A DNA stretch of 27,930 nucleotides from positions 14,466-42,395 of the forward strand of contig DLGG01000099.1 of assembly GCA_002482565.1 (NCBI GenBank), given 5' to 3'. Each line of letters begins with the position of its first letter. Position 1 is the first letter of the stretch. Under the pieces are notes generated by a model. It ran no database searches. It was not told where the DNA came from and saw only the letters and a list, made by a program, of their open reading frames with translations. Below, piece by piece: positions 1-7,881 of the stretch. Both the position numbers and the translations under genes were made by a program. This DNA is from Solidesulfovibrio magneticus. GTDB lineage: Bacteria; Desulfobacterota; Desulfovibrionia; Desulfovibrionales; Desulfovibrionaceae.

Positions 1-150
1 GACGACGCCCCGGGAGAACGGCCGGTACGGCGAGGCCGCCGCGCCTTTGAGCCCCTTTCTTCCGACTTTATCGTCCCCGCGATAGTCCCCCGGCACCGGT
101 CGGGCTAGACAGCGCCATCCCCGCCGCAAGGCGATTACCGGAGGCGCCGT

Positions 151-1707
151 ATGGCCAACGAGTCCGTCGCGACGATCAACGAATGCCGGGGAGGTTTCGG
201 GACCTACATTTCCGAGAACCTCTCCCTGTGCGGGCGAAGCCCCCGCGTCACCTGGGCCGGTTATGCCGCCGCCTGGGCCGCCTTCGCCGCCGTCAACTAC
301 CTCTTGCCCCTGCCGGAAGGCCTGTCCCGCGAAGGCCTGTCGGTGCTGGCCATCCTCATCTGGGCCTCGATCATGTGGGTCTCGGAAGCCATGCCCGTGG
401 GCATCACCGGCATCTCCATCCCCACACTGCTGGTCCTCACCCACGCCCTGCCCTGGACCAACGGCAAACCGCCCATGGGGCAGGTCTTCTCGGGATTCAC
501 CACCCACGAAGTCTGGCTGTGCCTGTTCGCCTTTTTCACCGGAGCCATCATCCAGCTTTTGGGCATGGACAAGCGCATCGCCCTGGCCATCCTCGACAAG
601 ATCAAGGCTTCGAGCGTCGGCCGCATCATCTGGGGCATGTTCGGGGTCAACCTGGCCCTGGCGTTGCTCATCCCGGCCGCCAACGCCCGGGCCGCCACCA
701 TCATGCCCGTGGTCCAGGGCATCACCGCCCTTTTGGGCGACACCCCCCGGGAACGCGAGGCCAAAAAGGCCATCGTCATCCAGGCCATGGTCTACGCCAG
801 CATGATCTCGGGGCTTTTCATCCTCACCGGCCACATGCCCAACCTCATCATGACCGGCCTGTTCGAGAAAAACGGCTTTAAAAACCTCGGCTACTTCAAC
901 TGGATGCTCCTGCACGTCCCCTACCTGCTGCTGTTTGTCGCAAGCCAATGGTGGGTGCGCTTCCATTTCAAGACCGACGGCGTGGCCATTGCCGGCGGCC
1001 ATGAGCAGATTCACCGCCAGTACAAGGCCCTTGGCCCCGCCAGCCGGGCCGAGAAGGCCATGCTGGCCGTGTTCGTCCTGGTCGGCGTGCTGTTCATGAC
1101 CGGCAAAGGCAGCCCGCTGGTGCTGCACAACCAGCAGCTCGGCGTCGTCGGCCTGGTCGGCATCATGCTCCTTTTTATCCCGGGCCTTTTCCCCTTCAAA
1201 TGGAAGGCCGTGCAGGACCGCACCATCTGGGGCACCTTCCTGCTCCTGGGCGGGGCCATCACCATGACCGACGCCATGACCAAGTCCGGCCTGGCCGGCT
1301 GGACCGCCGAGCACATCCACGGGTTCGTGCAGGGCATGGGCTGGTGGCAGACCGTGGCCGTCATGATGCTCGGGACCCAGATCCTGCGCCTGGGCATGCT
1401 CTCCAACGTGGCCGCCGTGGCCATGCTGGCCCCCATCGTCTTCGCCATGGGCCCCAAGCTCGGGCTGCATCCCGTGGCCTTCACCCTGCTCATCTGCAAC
1501 GTGGACACCTTCGCCTACCTGCTCCCCACCCAGATCACGGCGGCGGTCATCGCCTACGGCACCGGAACCTTTTCCACCGCCGACTACGCCAAGGCCGGCT
1601 GGGTCTGCACCCTGCTCGCCATCGCGTTCGGCATCGCCGTCATGGCCCCCTGGTACGCGTTTTTCGGCCTGCCCGTCTGGAACCCGGCCGCCCCCTGGCC
1701 CTATTAG
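151..1707 (+). CDS. DASS/SLC13-family anion permease
   Basis: A 518-residue polytopic inner-membrane protein, about the usual size for the divalent anion:sodium symporter family (sulfate, di- or tricarboxylates). Hydrophobic segments run from about residue 35 to the C-terminus, roughly 11-13 helices. The segment ILIWASIMWVSEAMPVGIT near residue 85 is typical of the family N-terminal repeat. LSNVAAVAMLAPI near residue 425 fits the second substrate/cation-binding hairpin, while the first repeat has AANARAATIMP instead of the usual Ser-Asn-Thr motif. The ATG is preceded by CGGAGG six bases upstream. The AprA-like gene follows after 40 bases and the ferredoxin after that, so the permease probably imports the substrate, or exports the product, of that flavoprotein. 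Substrate cannot be read from sequence; sulfate, a sulfonate or an organic dianion are all possible. Confidence 0.85.
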   Translation: MANESVATINECRGGFGTYISENLSLCGRSPRVTWAGYAAAWAAFAAVNYLLPLPEGLSREGLSVLAILIWASIMWVSEAMPVGITGISIPTLLVLTHALPWTNGKPPMGQVFSGFTTHEVWLCLFAFFTGAIIQLLGMDKRIALAILDKIKASSVGRIIWGMFGVNLALALLIPAANARAATIMPVVQGITALLGDTPREREAKKAIVIQAMVYASMISGLFILTGHMPNLIMTGLFEKNGFKNLGYFNWMLLHVPYLLLFVASQWWVRFHFKTDGVAIAGGHEQIHRQYKALGPASRAEKAMLAVFVLVGVLFMTGKGSPLVLHNQQLGVVGLVGIMLLFIPGLFPFKWKAVQDRTIWGTFLLLGGAITMTDAMTKSGLAGWTAEHIHGFVQGMGWWQTVAVMMLGTQILRLGMLSNVAAVAMLAPIVFAMGPKLGLHPVAFTLLICNVDTFAYLLPTQITAAVIAYGTGTFSTADYAKAGWVCTLLAIAFGIAVMAPWYAFFGLPVWNPAAPWPY

Positions 1708-1747
1708 CCCCGTCCGTCACTCGCCAACGACGACAAGGAGTACGACT

Positions 1748-3505
1748 ATGCCTCGCATGGCCCCCAATCCCCCCAGTCTCGACGCCGTGGAAACCGTCCG
1801 CGTGGACTGCGACGTCCTCATCATCGGCGGCGGCAACGCCGGCTGCTTCTCGGCCGTGGAAGCGGCCAAGCTCGACCCCTCCCTCAAGGTGGTCATCATG
1901 GAAAAGGCCCATATCATGCGCTCCGGAGCCTGCTCCGCCGGCATGGACGCCATCAACACCTACATTCCCGAAGGCAAGACCCCGGAAGACCTGGTGCGCT
2001 GGTGCCGCTCCCAGGTCGGCGGCGGCCCCATCCGCGAGGATCTGGCCCTGTCCAACGCCCGGGAACTCAACGAGTCCGTGGACGACCTGGAGCGCTGGGG
2101 CCTGCCGATCCTTCGCGACGACAAGGGCAACATCCGCTACCGGGGAGCCTGGGACATCTCCATCCACGGCGAGCAGTTAAAGCCCATCATGGCCGAGAAG
2201 GCCATCGAGGCCGGAGCCGAGGTCCATAACCGCGTGGCCTGCACCCAGCTCCTCATGGACGGCAACCGCTGCATCGGGGCCTTGGGCTTTGGCGTACGCG
2301 ACGGCAAGTTCTACGTGTTTCGGGCCAAGGCCACCATCAACGCCACCGGCGGCGCGGCCGGCCTGTATAAAAGCTACACCGCCGACGCCACCGACTCCCA
2401 CCACCAGATCTGGATGTGCCCCTACTGCGTGGGCACGGGCTACGCCGTGGGCATCCGCCAGGGCGCGGAAATGACCTCCATGGAGCAGCGCTGGGTAGCT
2501 ACCCGCACCAAGGATTTCTGCGGCCCGGTGGACACCATCTCGGTGGGCTACAAGGCCCCCATCATCAACGCCAAAGGCGAGCGCATCATGCAAAGCCGCT
2601 ACGCCCACCTGGGCGCGGACAAGGCCCCCCGCTACATCCGGGCCAACGCGCCCATGGAAGAGTGGCTGGCCGGGCGCGGCCCCACCTACTGCGACACGCG
2701 CGGCATGGCCCCGGAACTGGCCCAGCAAATGATGACGGATTATTTGAACGAGCGTCCGAGCTTCGTGCTCTTCCTGGCCAGCCGGGGCCAGGACCCGGTC
2801 AAGGAGCCCATCGAGATCTACGGCTCCGACCCCTACATCGTCGGCGGCCACACCCAGTCGGGCTTCTGGGTGGACATGGAGCGCATGACCACCATCCCGG
2901 GCCTGTTCGCGGCCGGCGAGACGGCCGGCGGCAACCCCAACAAGTTCGTGGGCGGCTGCGCCGCCGAAGGCAAGCTGGCCCTGCGCGGCGCGGCGGCCTA
3001 CATCGCTGGCCTGGAACTGCCCGAACCCGACGCCGCCCAGGTGGAAGCCGAAAAAGCCCGCGTGTTCGCCCCGCTTTTGCGCGGCGAGGCCTTCGACGGC
3101 CTGCGCGCCCTGGAGATGGAAGAGCGCCTGCAACGGCTCATGGACGAATACGCCGGCGGCACCAGCCAGTTCTACCGCACCAACGAGGAACGCCTGGACT
3201 ATGCGCTCAAACACCTGGCCATGCTGCGCAGCCAGGTCCAATACCTTAAAGCCGGGGATCTCCACGACCTCATGGCCGTGCATGAGGTCATCGACCGCAT
3301 CGACGTGGCCGAGGTGCTGTGCCACCACCTGCGCTTCCGCAAGGAGACCCGCTGGCAGGGCTGGCAGACCCGTTCGGACTATCCCGAGGTCGATCCGGCC
3401 TACGACTGCCATGTGGAGAGCCGCAAGAACCTGGCCACCGGCGAGATCGAGACCTTCACCCGCCCCTACGAGCAACTCGTTCCGGGCGACCGCTACAAGC
3501 CCTAA
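1748..3505 (+). CDS. AprA-like FAD-dependent reductase (APS reductase/fumarate reductase superfamily)
   Basis: A 585-residue cytoplasmic flavoprotein without a signal peptide. The N-terminus has the dinucleotide-binding motif GGGNAG (residues 27-32) and a Glu ending the second strand (MEK, 51-53). The C-terminal FAD-binding segment lies around 383-410 (FAAGETAGG, then NKFVGGCAAEGK). Features aligned from memory with AprA include RTKDFCGPV with Arg253, GRGPTYCDT (309-317) and GGHTQSG with His368. These correspond to the Arg and His flanking the flavin ring in APS reductase and to the catalytic pair in fumarate reductases. It is about 80 residues shorter than Desulfovibrio AprA. The AAGGAG ribosome site sits seven bases before the ATG. 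Gene order is A then B, the reverse of the aprBA of sulfate reducers, and it is linked to a permease. It is therefore probably a paralogue acting on another substrate; function unknown. Confidence 0.85.
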   Translation: MPRMAPNPPSLDAVETVRVDCDVLIIGGGNAGCFSAVEAAKLDPSLKVVIMEKAHIMRSGACSAGMDAINTYIPEGKTPEDLVRWCRSQVGGGPIREDLALSNARELNESVDDLERWGLPILRDDKGNIRYRGAWDISIHGEQLKPIMAEKAIEAGAEVHNRVACTQLLMDGNRCIGALGFGVRDGKFYVFRAKATINATGGAAGLYKSYTADATDSHHQIWMCPYCVGTGYAVGIRQGAEMTSMEQRWVATRTKDFCGPVDTISVGYKAPIINAKGERIMQSRYAHLGADKAPRYIRANAPMEEWLAGRGPTYCDTRGMAPELAQQMMTDYLNERPSFVLFLASRGQDPVKEPIEIYGSDPYIVGGHTQSGFWVDMERMTTIPGLFAAGETAGGNPNKFVGGCAAEGKLALRGAAAYIAGLELPEPDAAQVEAEKARVFAPLLRGEAFDGLRALEMEERLQRLMDEYAGGTSQFYRTNEERLDYALKHLAMLRSQVQYLKAGDLHDLMAVHEVIDRIDVAEVLCHHLRFRKETRWQGWQTRSDYPEVDPAYDCHVESRKNLATGEIETFTRPYEQLVPGDRYKP

Positions 3506-3517
3506 CAGGAGGACGCC

Positions 3518-3847
3518 ATGCCGCCCATCGTCGACCCCAAGAAGTGCAACGGCTGCGCCGGCCGCGAGGAATCGTTCTGCGAAGAGGCCTGCCCGGGCGA
3601 TCTCATGTACGTGGGACAGGACGGAAAATCCCACTGCCACGCCGCGCGTGATTGTTGGGACTGCATGTCCTGCGTCAAGATGTGCCCGAGAAACGCCATC
3701 GAAACGCGCATGCCCTACCAGCTTGGCTACCATAAGGCCCGGCTCGTGCCCCTTATGGGCAAGAATTCCATCACCTGGAAGTGCACGGACATAAACGGCC
3801 AGACCGTGACCTACAAGTATCGCAACCGCCTGGACGTCAAGGACTAG
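3518..3847 (+). CDS. AprB-like ferredoxin, two [4Fe-4S] clusters, short form
   Basis: A 109-residue ferredoxin starting 12 bases after the AprA-like stop, with an AGGAGGA ribosome site. Cys10, 13, 21 and 25 form the first cluster motif with the enlarged spacing C-x2-C-x7-C-x3-C that distinguishes AprB from ordinary ferredoxins. Cys46, 49, 52 and 56 form the second (CWDCMSCVKMCP). The following segment VPLMGKNSITWK resembles the beta-sheet region of AprB (IPLRGSDSIMW in Desulfovibrio, recalled). The protein stops at residue 109, whereas canonical AprB is about 150-167 residues and has a long tail that embraces AprA; that tail is missing. It should carry electrons to or from the neighbouring flavoprotein. 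Homology is strong; the partner substrate is unknown. Confidence 0.88.
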   Translation: MPPIVDPKKCNGCAGREESFCEEACPGDLMYVGQDGKSHCHAARDCWDCMSCVKMCPRNAIETRMPYQLGYHKARLVPLMGKNSITWKCTDINGQTVTYKYRNRLDVKD

Positions 3848-3856
3848 CGCCGCGCC

Positions 3857-3890
3857 GGCCAACGCCCCGTTTTCGGACGGGGCGTTGGCC
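3857..3890 (+). terminator. Hairpin terminator after the AprAB-like operon
   Basis: A perfect 14-bp stem (GGCCAACGCCCCGT at 3857-3870 with ACGGGGCGTTGGCC at 3877-3890) and a six-base loop TTTCGG begins ten bases after the ferredoxin stop codon. It is followed by a short T/C-rich stretch (TTCTGCCTTG) rather than a full T tract. It should end transcription of the permease/AprAB-like operon and separate it from the regulator downstream. Confidence 0.8.
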
Positions 3891-3897
3891 TTCTGCC

Positions 3898-3925
3898 TTG
3901 ACCCGGCGAAAAGGGACCCTATGTT
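3898..3925 (+). promoter_or_regulatory. Candidate sigma-70 promoter of the Crp/Fnr gene
   Basis: TTGACC (3898-3903) and TATGTT (3920-3925) are separated by 16 bases and lie just after the terminator. Transcription would start about 3931-3933, on or next to the ATG of the regulator. That gene has no convincing ribosome site at normal spacing, so a leaderless message is possible. This is a pattern match only. Confidence 0.4.
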
Positions 3926-3930
3926 GGCCC

Positions 3931-4653
3931 ATGGCCAAGTGTGAACACCCCAGCCAATGGCACCTGCTCAAGGGCGGCTTCTTCGACGGCCTGGAACGCG
4001 AGTTCGAGGCCTTTCGACGGTTGGCCACGGTGCGGCGCATCAAAAAAAACGCCATCGTGTTTTTTGAAAACGACCGCTGCGACCGCTCCTTTTATCTGGA
4101 CCAGGGGTCGGTCAAGATCTTCCGGGTGTCGCTGCACGGCAAGGAGCCGACCTTTTTCATCCGCTCGGCCGGCGAAATGTTCGGCCTGGCCGAGGTGGTC
4201 GGCGGCGAGCGGCGCAAGTGCTCGGCCCAGGCCCTGTCCGAATGCCTGCTTTTGGACATCCGCCGCGACGACCTGCTGGGCCTTTTGGTGGAGCAGCCGC
4301 TCATGGCCCGGCGCATCATCGAGGTGCTTGGCCGGCGCATCCGCTACTTAAGCGACCAGCTCGAAAACGTCATGACCTGCGACGTGCCGACCAGGCTTTT
4401 AAAGCTCTTGCTGTGCCTGTCCCACGATGAGATCGCCCAGGCCCGGGGCGGCCCGGCCGACGTGCCGGTGCGCCTGACCCAGGGGCAAATCGCGGCCATG
4501 ACCGGTTCCTGCCAGCAGACCGTAAGCGAAACCCTGGCCGCCTTCGAGGCGCGCGGGCTCATTGCCGTCTCGCGCCAGCGCATCCGCCTGCTCGATCCCG
4601 GGGCCATCCTGGACGCCCTGTCCGGCGGCGACGGCGGGGCCGAAAGCAAATAA
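3931..4653 (+). CDS. Crp/Fnr-family transcriptional regulator
   Basis: A 240-residue regulator. An N-terminal cyclic-nucleotide-binding-type beta roll spans about residues 15-115 (FYLDQGSVKIFR at 54-65, GEMFGLAEVV at 81-90). A dimerisation helix follows at about 120-148, and a C-terminal winged helix-turn-helix at about 183-225 (LTQGQIAAMTGSCQQTVSETL, then FEARGLI). The N-terminus lacks the cysteine cluster of true Fnr, having only Cys4 there, so a [4Fe-4S] oxygen sensor is not supported; the ligand is unknown and could be haem or another small molecule. ATG 3931 is the only sensible start but lacks a good ribosome site. It lies between the AprAB-like operon and the YdhYV-like genes and may control one or both. 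E. coli ydhY-T is Fnr-activated, a parallel from general knowledge. Confidence 0.85.
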   Translation: MAKCEHPSQWHLLKGGFFDGLEREFEAFRRLATVRRIKKNAIVFFENDRCDRSFYLDQGSVKIFRVSLHGKEPTFFIRSAGEMFGLAEVVGGERRKCSAQALSECLLLDIRRDDLLGLLVEQPLMARRIIEVLGRRIRYLSDQLENVMTCDVPTRLLKLLLCLSHDEIAQARGGPADVPVRLTQGQIAAMTGSCQQTVSETLAAFEARGLIAVSRQRIRLLDPGAILDALSGGDGGAESK

Positions 4654-4877
4654 GCCCACAAGGCTTCGCTTCTTCTTTTTCTCCGCCCTGGCGACATCCC
4701 GCATCCGCCCTCCGTCAGAACATTTCGTCCAGACCTCTCTAGAGACCAGGCCGGCGTCCTTGTCCCGCGACGGGCCATGGACGCCCATGGCAAAGCGTTT
4801 TATGACCATCCCAAGGCCCATTTGCCGGGACGTCTCTTCGGCCCACGGGCCGGTGCGCGGGCTACGGGAGGCGCGAC

Positions 4878-5645
4878 ATGAACAAAGACCGCAGCATCTC
4901 GTCGGAATGGATCGAGCGGGCGGCCAAGGCTTCCGGCTGGGAGGCCGCGCTGACCCGCCGGGGATTTCTCAAGCTGTCCGGCTGCGCGCTTGCCGGCTTG
5001 GCCTTCCTGAACCTTGGCGAGGCCTACGGCGAAAACGCGCCGCTGGTGATCCTGGACAGCGCCCAGGGCGTCATCCTGGCCGATCCCACCCGCTGCGTGG
5101 CCTGCGGCCGGTGCGAGCTGGCCTGCACGGAGTATAACGACGGCCGGGCCCAGCCGTCGTTGGCCCGCATCAAGATCGCCCGGGCCGTCAATTTCGGCCT
5201 CGCCGGCCCCACCGGTGGTGAGGCCATGCACGGCGACTGGGGCGACGGGCTGGTGGTCCAGGGCGTGTGCCGCCAGTGCCCCCATCCCGTGCCCTGCGCC
5301 ACGGCCTGCCCCCAAAACGCCATCATCGCCGATCCCCAAACCGGAGCCAGGGTGGTCGACGCCGCCCAGTGCCTGGGCTGCCGCCTGTGCCAGCAGGCCT
5401 GCCCCTGGGGGATGATCGCCTTTGACGAACAGGCCGGGGTGGCCGCCAAATGCACCCTGTGCCATGGCCGCCCCAAGTGCGTGGAAGCCTGTCCGGCGGC
5501 GGCCCTGCGCTACGTGCCCTGGCGCGACCTCAGCCGTGACGGGAGCCCGACCCGGCCCACCCTGTCCGTCGTCCCCCCGGAAACGGCCAAGGCCTGCCTG
5601 GACTGCCATGTCACGGCCGGCACGAAATCCGCGAAAGAGCCCTAA
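4878..5645 (+). CDS. ydhY: YdhY-like four-cluster ferredoxin with Tat-type N-terminus
   Basis: A 255-residue iron-sulfur protein. The N-terminus contains a twin-arginine motif (TRRGFLKLSG, Arg27-Arg28) and a hydrophobic stretch to about residue 50, suggesting Tat export or membrane anchoring. Four [4Fe-4S] cysteine groups are visible: 73/76/79/83, 131/134/140/144, 165/168/171/175 and 192/195/201/205. This matches the DMSO-reductase-type electron-transfer subunit fold and closely resembles E. coli YdhY (LTRxEFL N-terminus, then a C-x2-C-x2-C-x3-C group followed by ND), recalled from memory. An extra C-terminal CLDCH (240-244) looks like a c-type haem site. GGGAGG lies shortly before the ATG. 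The AOR-family gene follows after 118 bases, so this is its likely electron-transfer partner. Confidence 0.82.
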   Translation: MNKDRSISSEWIERAAKASGWEAALTRRGFLKLSGCALAGLAFLNLGEAYGENAPLVILDSAQGVILADPTRCVACGRCELACTEYNDGRAQPSLARIKIARAVNFGLAGPTGGEAMHGDWGDGLVVQGVCRQCPHPVPCATACPQNAIIADPQTGARVVDAAQCLGCRLCQQACPWGMIAFDEQAGVAAKCTLCHGRPKCVEACPAAALRYVPWRDLSRDGSPTRPTLSVVPPETAKACLDCHVTAGTKSAKEP

Positions 5646-5647
5646 TG

Positions 5648-5689
5648 TAAAACACAACGTCAGTTGTGTTTTAAAAATATATATTATAT
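5648..5689. promoter_or_regulatory. AT-rich island with perfect inverted repeat before the AOR gene
   Basis: An 11-bp perfect inverted repeat (TAAAACACAAC at 5648-5658, GTTGTGTTTTA at 5663-5673, spacer GTCA) begins two bases after the ferredoxin stop. It runs into an AT run (5671-5689) containing TATTAT-like hexamers. The AT content is far from the genome norm. It could be an operator overlapping the -35 region of an internal promoter, or a weak hairpin. A second smaller hairpin (GCATGA/TCATGC, 5692-5709) follows. About 75 bases remain before the AOR ATG, including AAGGAGG at its ribosome site. Confidence 0.5.
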
Positions 5690-5763
5690 CAGCATGATGC
5701 GCCTCATGCGGCTGCGCGTTAGAGGTGGAATCGGAATAACCCTTCACCGGCAAGGAGGCCGTC

Positions 5764-7881
5764 ATGGCCGTAAGCAGCGGCGGGTTTGTCGGCAAGGTCC
5801 TGCGCGTCGATCTCTCCACCGGCAAAATCACCACCGAGAATACCCGCGAACGCTACGCGGCCCTGCTCGGCGGGGCCGGCATCGGCTACCGGGTGCTCTG
5901 GGACGAGGTTCCGGCCGGGACCGGCCCCTTTGACGCGGCCAACAAGCTCGTCTTCGCCACCGGCCCTCTGGTCGGCACCAGCGTGCCGTGCAACGGCCGG
6001 GCCACCATAACCACCCTTTTTCCCACCTGCTGGCCAAAGCCGCTGGTCGGCTCGGGGCACATGGGCGGGCATTTCGCGGCTAAGCTCAAATACGCCGGCT
6101 ACGACGCCCTGATCGTGGAAGGCAAGGCCGACAAACCGGTGTGGCTCATGATCCGCAACGCCCGGGTGGAGATCCGCGACGCCCGGCATTTGTGGGGCTC
6201 GGGCATCCGCCGAACCACCTTGGCCATCAGCCAGGAGCTGGGGCCGGACTGCGTGGTGGCGGCCATCGGCCAGGCCGGGGAAAACCTGGCCCCCATGGGC
6301 ATGGTGATCAATTCCGTTTCCCATTCGGCCGGCGGCGTGGGCGGAGTCATGGGCGGCAAGAACCTCAAGGCCGTGGCCGTCCAGGGCAGCGGCGCGGTGC
6401 GCATCGCCGGGGACAAGGCCGCCTGGGAGGCCCTGGTCAAGTTCCACCTCTCCATCCTTGGCGCCAACAACCAGCACGTGGTCCCAAGCTTCCCCACGCC
6501 CCAGGCCGAATACTACAATCCGGCCTCGCGCTGGGTCGGCCAGCCCGGCAAGCGCTGGGGCGCGGCCAAGCCGCCCGTAGAGCTCGCCGGCAATATCCAC
6601 GACCCGAACAGCATCGCCTTTCGCACCAACAGCGCGGTCTATTTCCTGGGCGACGAGGCCTGGAAATACACCGTGCGCGGCAACGGCTGCACGGCCTGCC
6701 CCATCCGCTGCCACACCATGCTCAAGATGCCGTCGGTGACCGCCAAGTACGGCATCCCGGACATGGGCCAAAACACCTGCGTGGCGCTCATGTTCGGCCG
6801 CTCGTTTTTCAAGCAGCTAGCCGGCAAGAAGAACAATGAGGCCGCCATGGAGGCCTGCATGGTGGGCATGCATCTGGCCGACGACCTGGGCCTGTGGTCC
6901 AACTACGGCCAGTTGCAGCGCGACCTGCGAAAGCTTTACGAAGGCGGCTATCTCAAGGCCAAGCTTGGGTCCAAGGAGTACGCCTCCATCCCCTGGGACA
7001 AATACGACAGCGCCGATCCGGCCTTCCTGCTGGACCTCATTCCCCGCATCGCCAACCGCCAGGGCGAACTCGGGGACGTGCTCAGTCGCGGCACGGGCGC
7101 GATCTTCGACCACTGGTCCATCCCGGAATCGGCCTGGGCCAAGGACCACACGACGACCTACTGGAAGATGGGCCACCCCAAGCACCACGCCAATGAGGAC
7201 GACGGCCAGTGCGGGGTGATCATCAACACCCAGTACAACCGCGACGCCCAGTGCCACTCCCACACGAACTTCGTGCGAAACGGCCTGCCCCTGGAGGTGC
7301 AAAAAAAGCTGGCCGCCGCCATCTGGGGTTCGCCCGACGCCCTGGACGCCCCAGGCGACTACACGCCGGCCAACGTCCACAAAGCCCAGCGGGCCAAGTG
7401 GTCGCTTTTGCGCAAGGAGCTGCACGACGCCCTGGGGGTGTGCAACTGGATGGGTCCCTGGGCGGCCTCTCCCCTGCGCGAGCGCGGCTATGCCGGGGAC
7501 GACAGCCTGGAATCGAAGTTCCTGAGCCTGGCCACCGGCCAGACCATGGACCGGGAGGAGCTGGACCGGGTGGCCGAGCGCATCTTCACCCTGCACCGGG
7601 CCTTGACCATCCGGGACATGGGGCGGGTGGACATGCGCGCCGCCCACGACATCGTGCCGCCCTGGGTCTTCGAGGACCCAAGCGGCAAGGCGGCCTTGAC
7701 CAAGGGGACCATCCGCATGGACCCGGCCGACATCGCCAAGGCCATGGACTATTTTTACGAGGCCATGGGCTGGGACAAGGCCACGGGCGCACCGAGCCAG
7801 GCGCGCTACGCCGAACTGGGGCTGGCCGACGTGGGCGAGACCCTGGCCGCCGCCAAGCTCACGCCCGAGGCGGCCAAGTGA
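5764..7881 (+). CDS. ydhV: YdhV-like aldehyde:ferredoxin oxidoreductase family enzyme (W/Mo-pterin)
   Basis: A 705-residue AOR-family protein, longer than classical AOR (about 605-620) and equal in size to E. coli YdhV (about 700). The N-terminal domain (GFVGKVLRVDLSTGKIT, then FATGPLVGTSVPCNGRATIT) and AAIGQAGENLAPMG bind the bis-pterin. The [4Fe-4S] ligands are Cys309, Cys312 and Cys316 (CTACPIRC) and Cys560 (GVCNWM). YdhV-type sequence runs through to the C-terminus. No signal peptide is present. An AAGGAGG ribosome site precedes the ATG. It should oxidise or reduce an aldehyde, carboxylate or related compound using tungsten or molybdenum and pass electrons to the upstream ferredoxin. The true substrate of YdhV-type enzymes is not known to me. 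Confidence 0.9.
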   Translation: MAVSSGGFVGKVLRVDLSTGKITTENTRERYAALLGGAGIGYRVLWDEVPAGTGPFDAANKLVFATGPLVGTSVPCNGRATITTLFPTCWPKPLVGSGHMGGHFAAKLKYAGYDALIVEGKADKPVWLMIRNARVEIRDARHLWGSGIRRTTLAISQELGPDCVVAAIGQAGENLAPMGMVINSVSHSAGGVGGVMGGKNLKAVAVQGSGAVRIAGDKAAWEALVKFHLSILGANNQHVVPSFPTPQAEYYNPASRWVGQPGKRWGAAKPPVELAGNIHDPNSIAFRTNSAVYFLGDEAWKYTVRGNGCTACPIRCHTMLKMPSVTAKYGIPDMGQNTCVALMFGRSFFKQLAGKKNNEAAMEACMVGMHLADDLGLWSNYGQLQRDLRKLYEGGYLKAKLGSKEYASIPWDKYDSADPAFLLDLIPRIANRQGELGDVLSRGTGAIFDHWSIPESAWAKDHTTTYWKMGHPKHHANEDDGQCGVIINTQYNRDAQCHSHTNFVRNGLPLEVQKKLAAAIWGSPDALDAPGDYTPANVHKAQRAKWSLLRKELHDALGVCNWMGPWAASPLRERGYAGDDSLESKFLSLATGQTMDREELDRVAERIFTLHRALTIRDMGRVDMRAAHDIVPPWVFEDPSGKAALTKGTIRMDPADIAKAMDYFYEAMGWDKATGAPSQARYAELGLADVGETLAAAKLTPEAAK

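Noticed and set aside
2177..3862. Long minus-strand open frame (561 codons) opposite the AprA-like gene, and similar long antisense frames opposite selB (25760-27919), the PLP enzyme (22638-24431) and the YdhV-like gene (6817-7968)
   Set aside because: Typical shadow frames of GC-rich coding DNA: Ala/Gly/His/Val-rich translations without domains, no ribosome sites, and all overlap genes with clear homology on the other strand.
3931..4653. Assignment of the regulator as true Fnr
   Set aside because: The N-terminal cysteine cluster that ligates the [4Fe-4S] sensor is absent; only a single N-terminal Cys4 is present.
5646..5763. Molybdenum/tungsten cofactor riboswitch in front of the YdhV-like gene
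   Set aside because: The interval is short, dominated by an AT palindrome, and I could not match the conserved stems of the Moco/Tuco RNA; a covariance-model search would decide.
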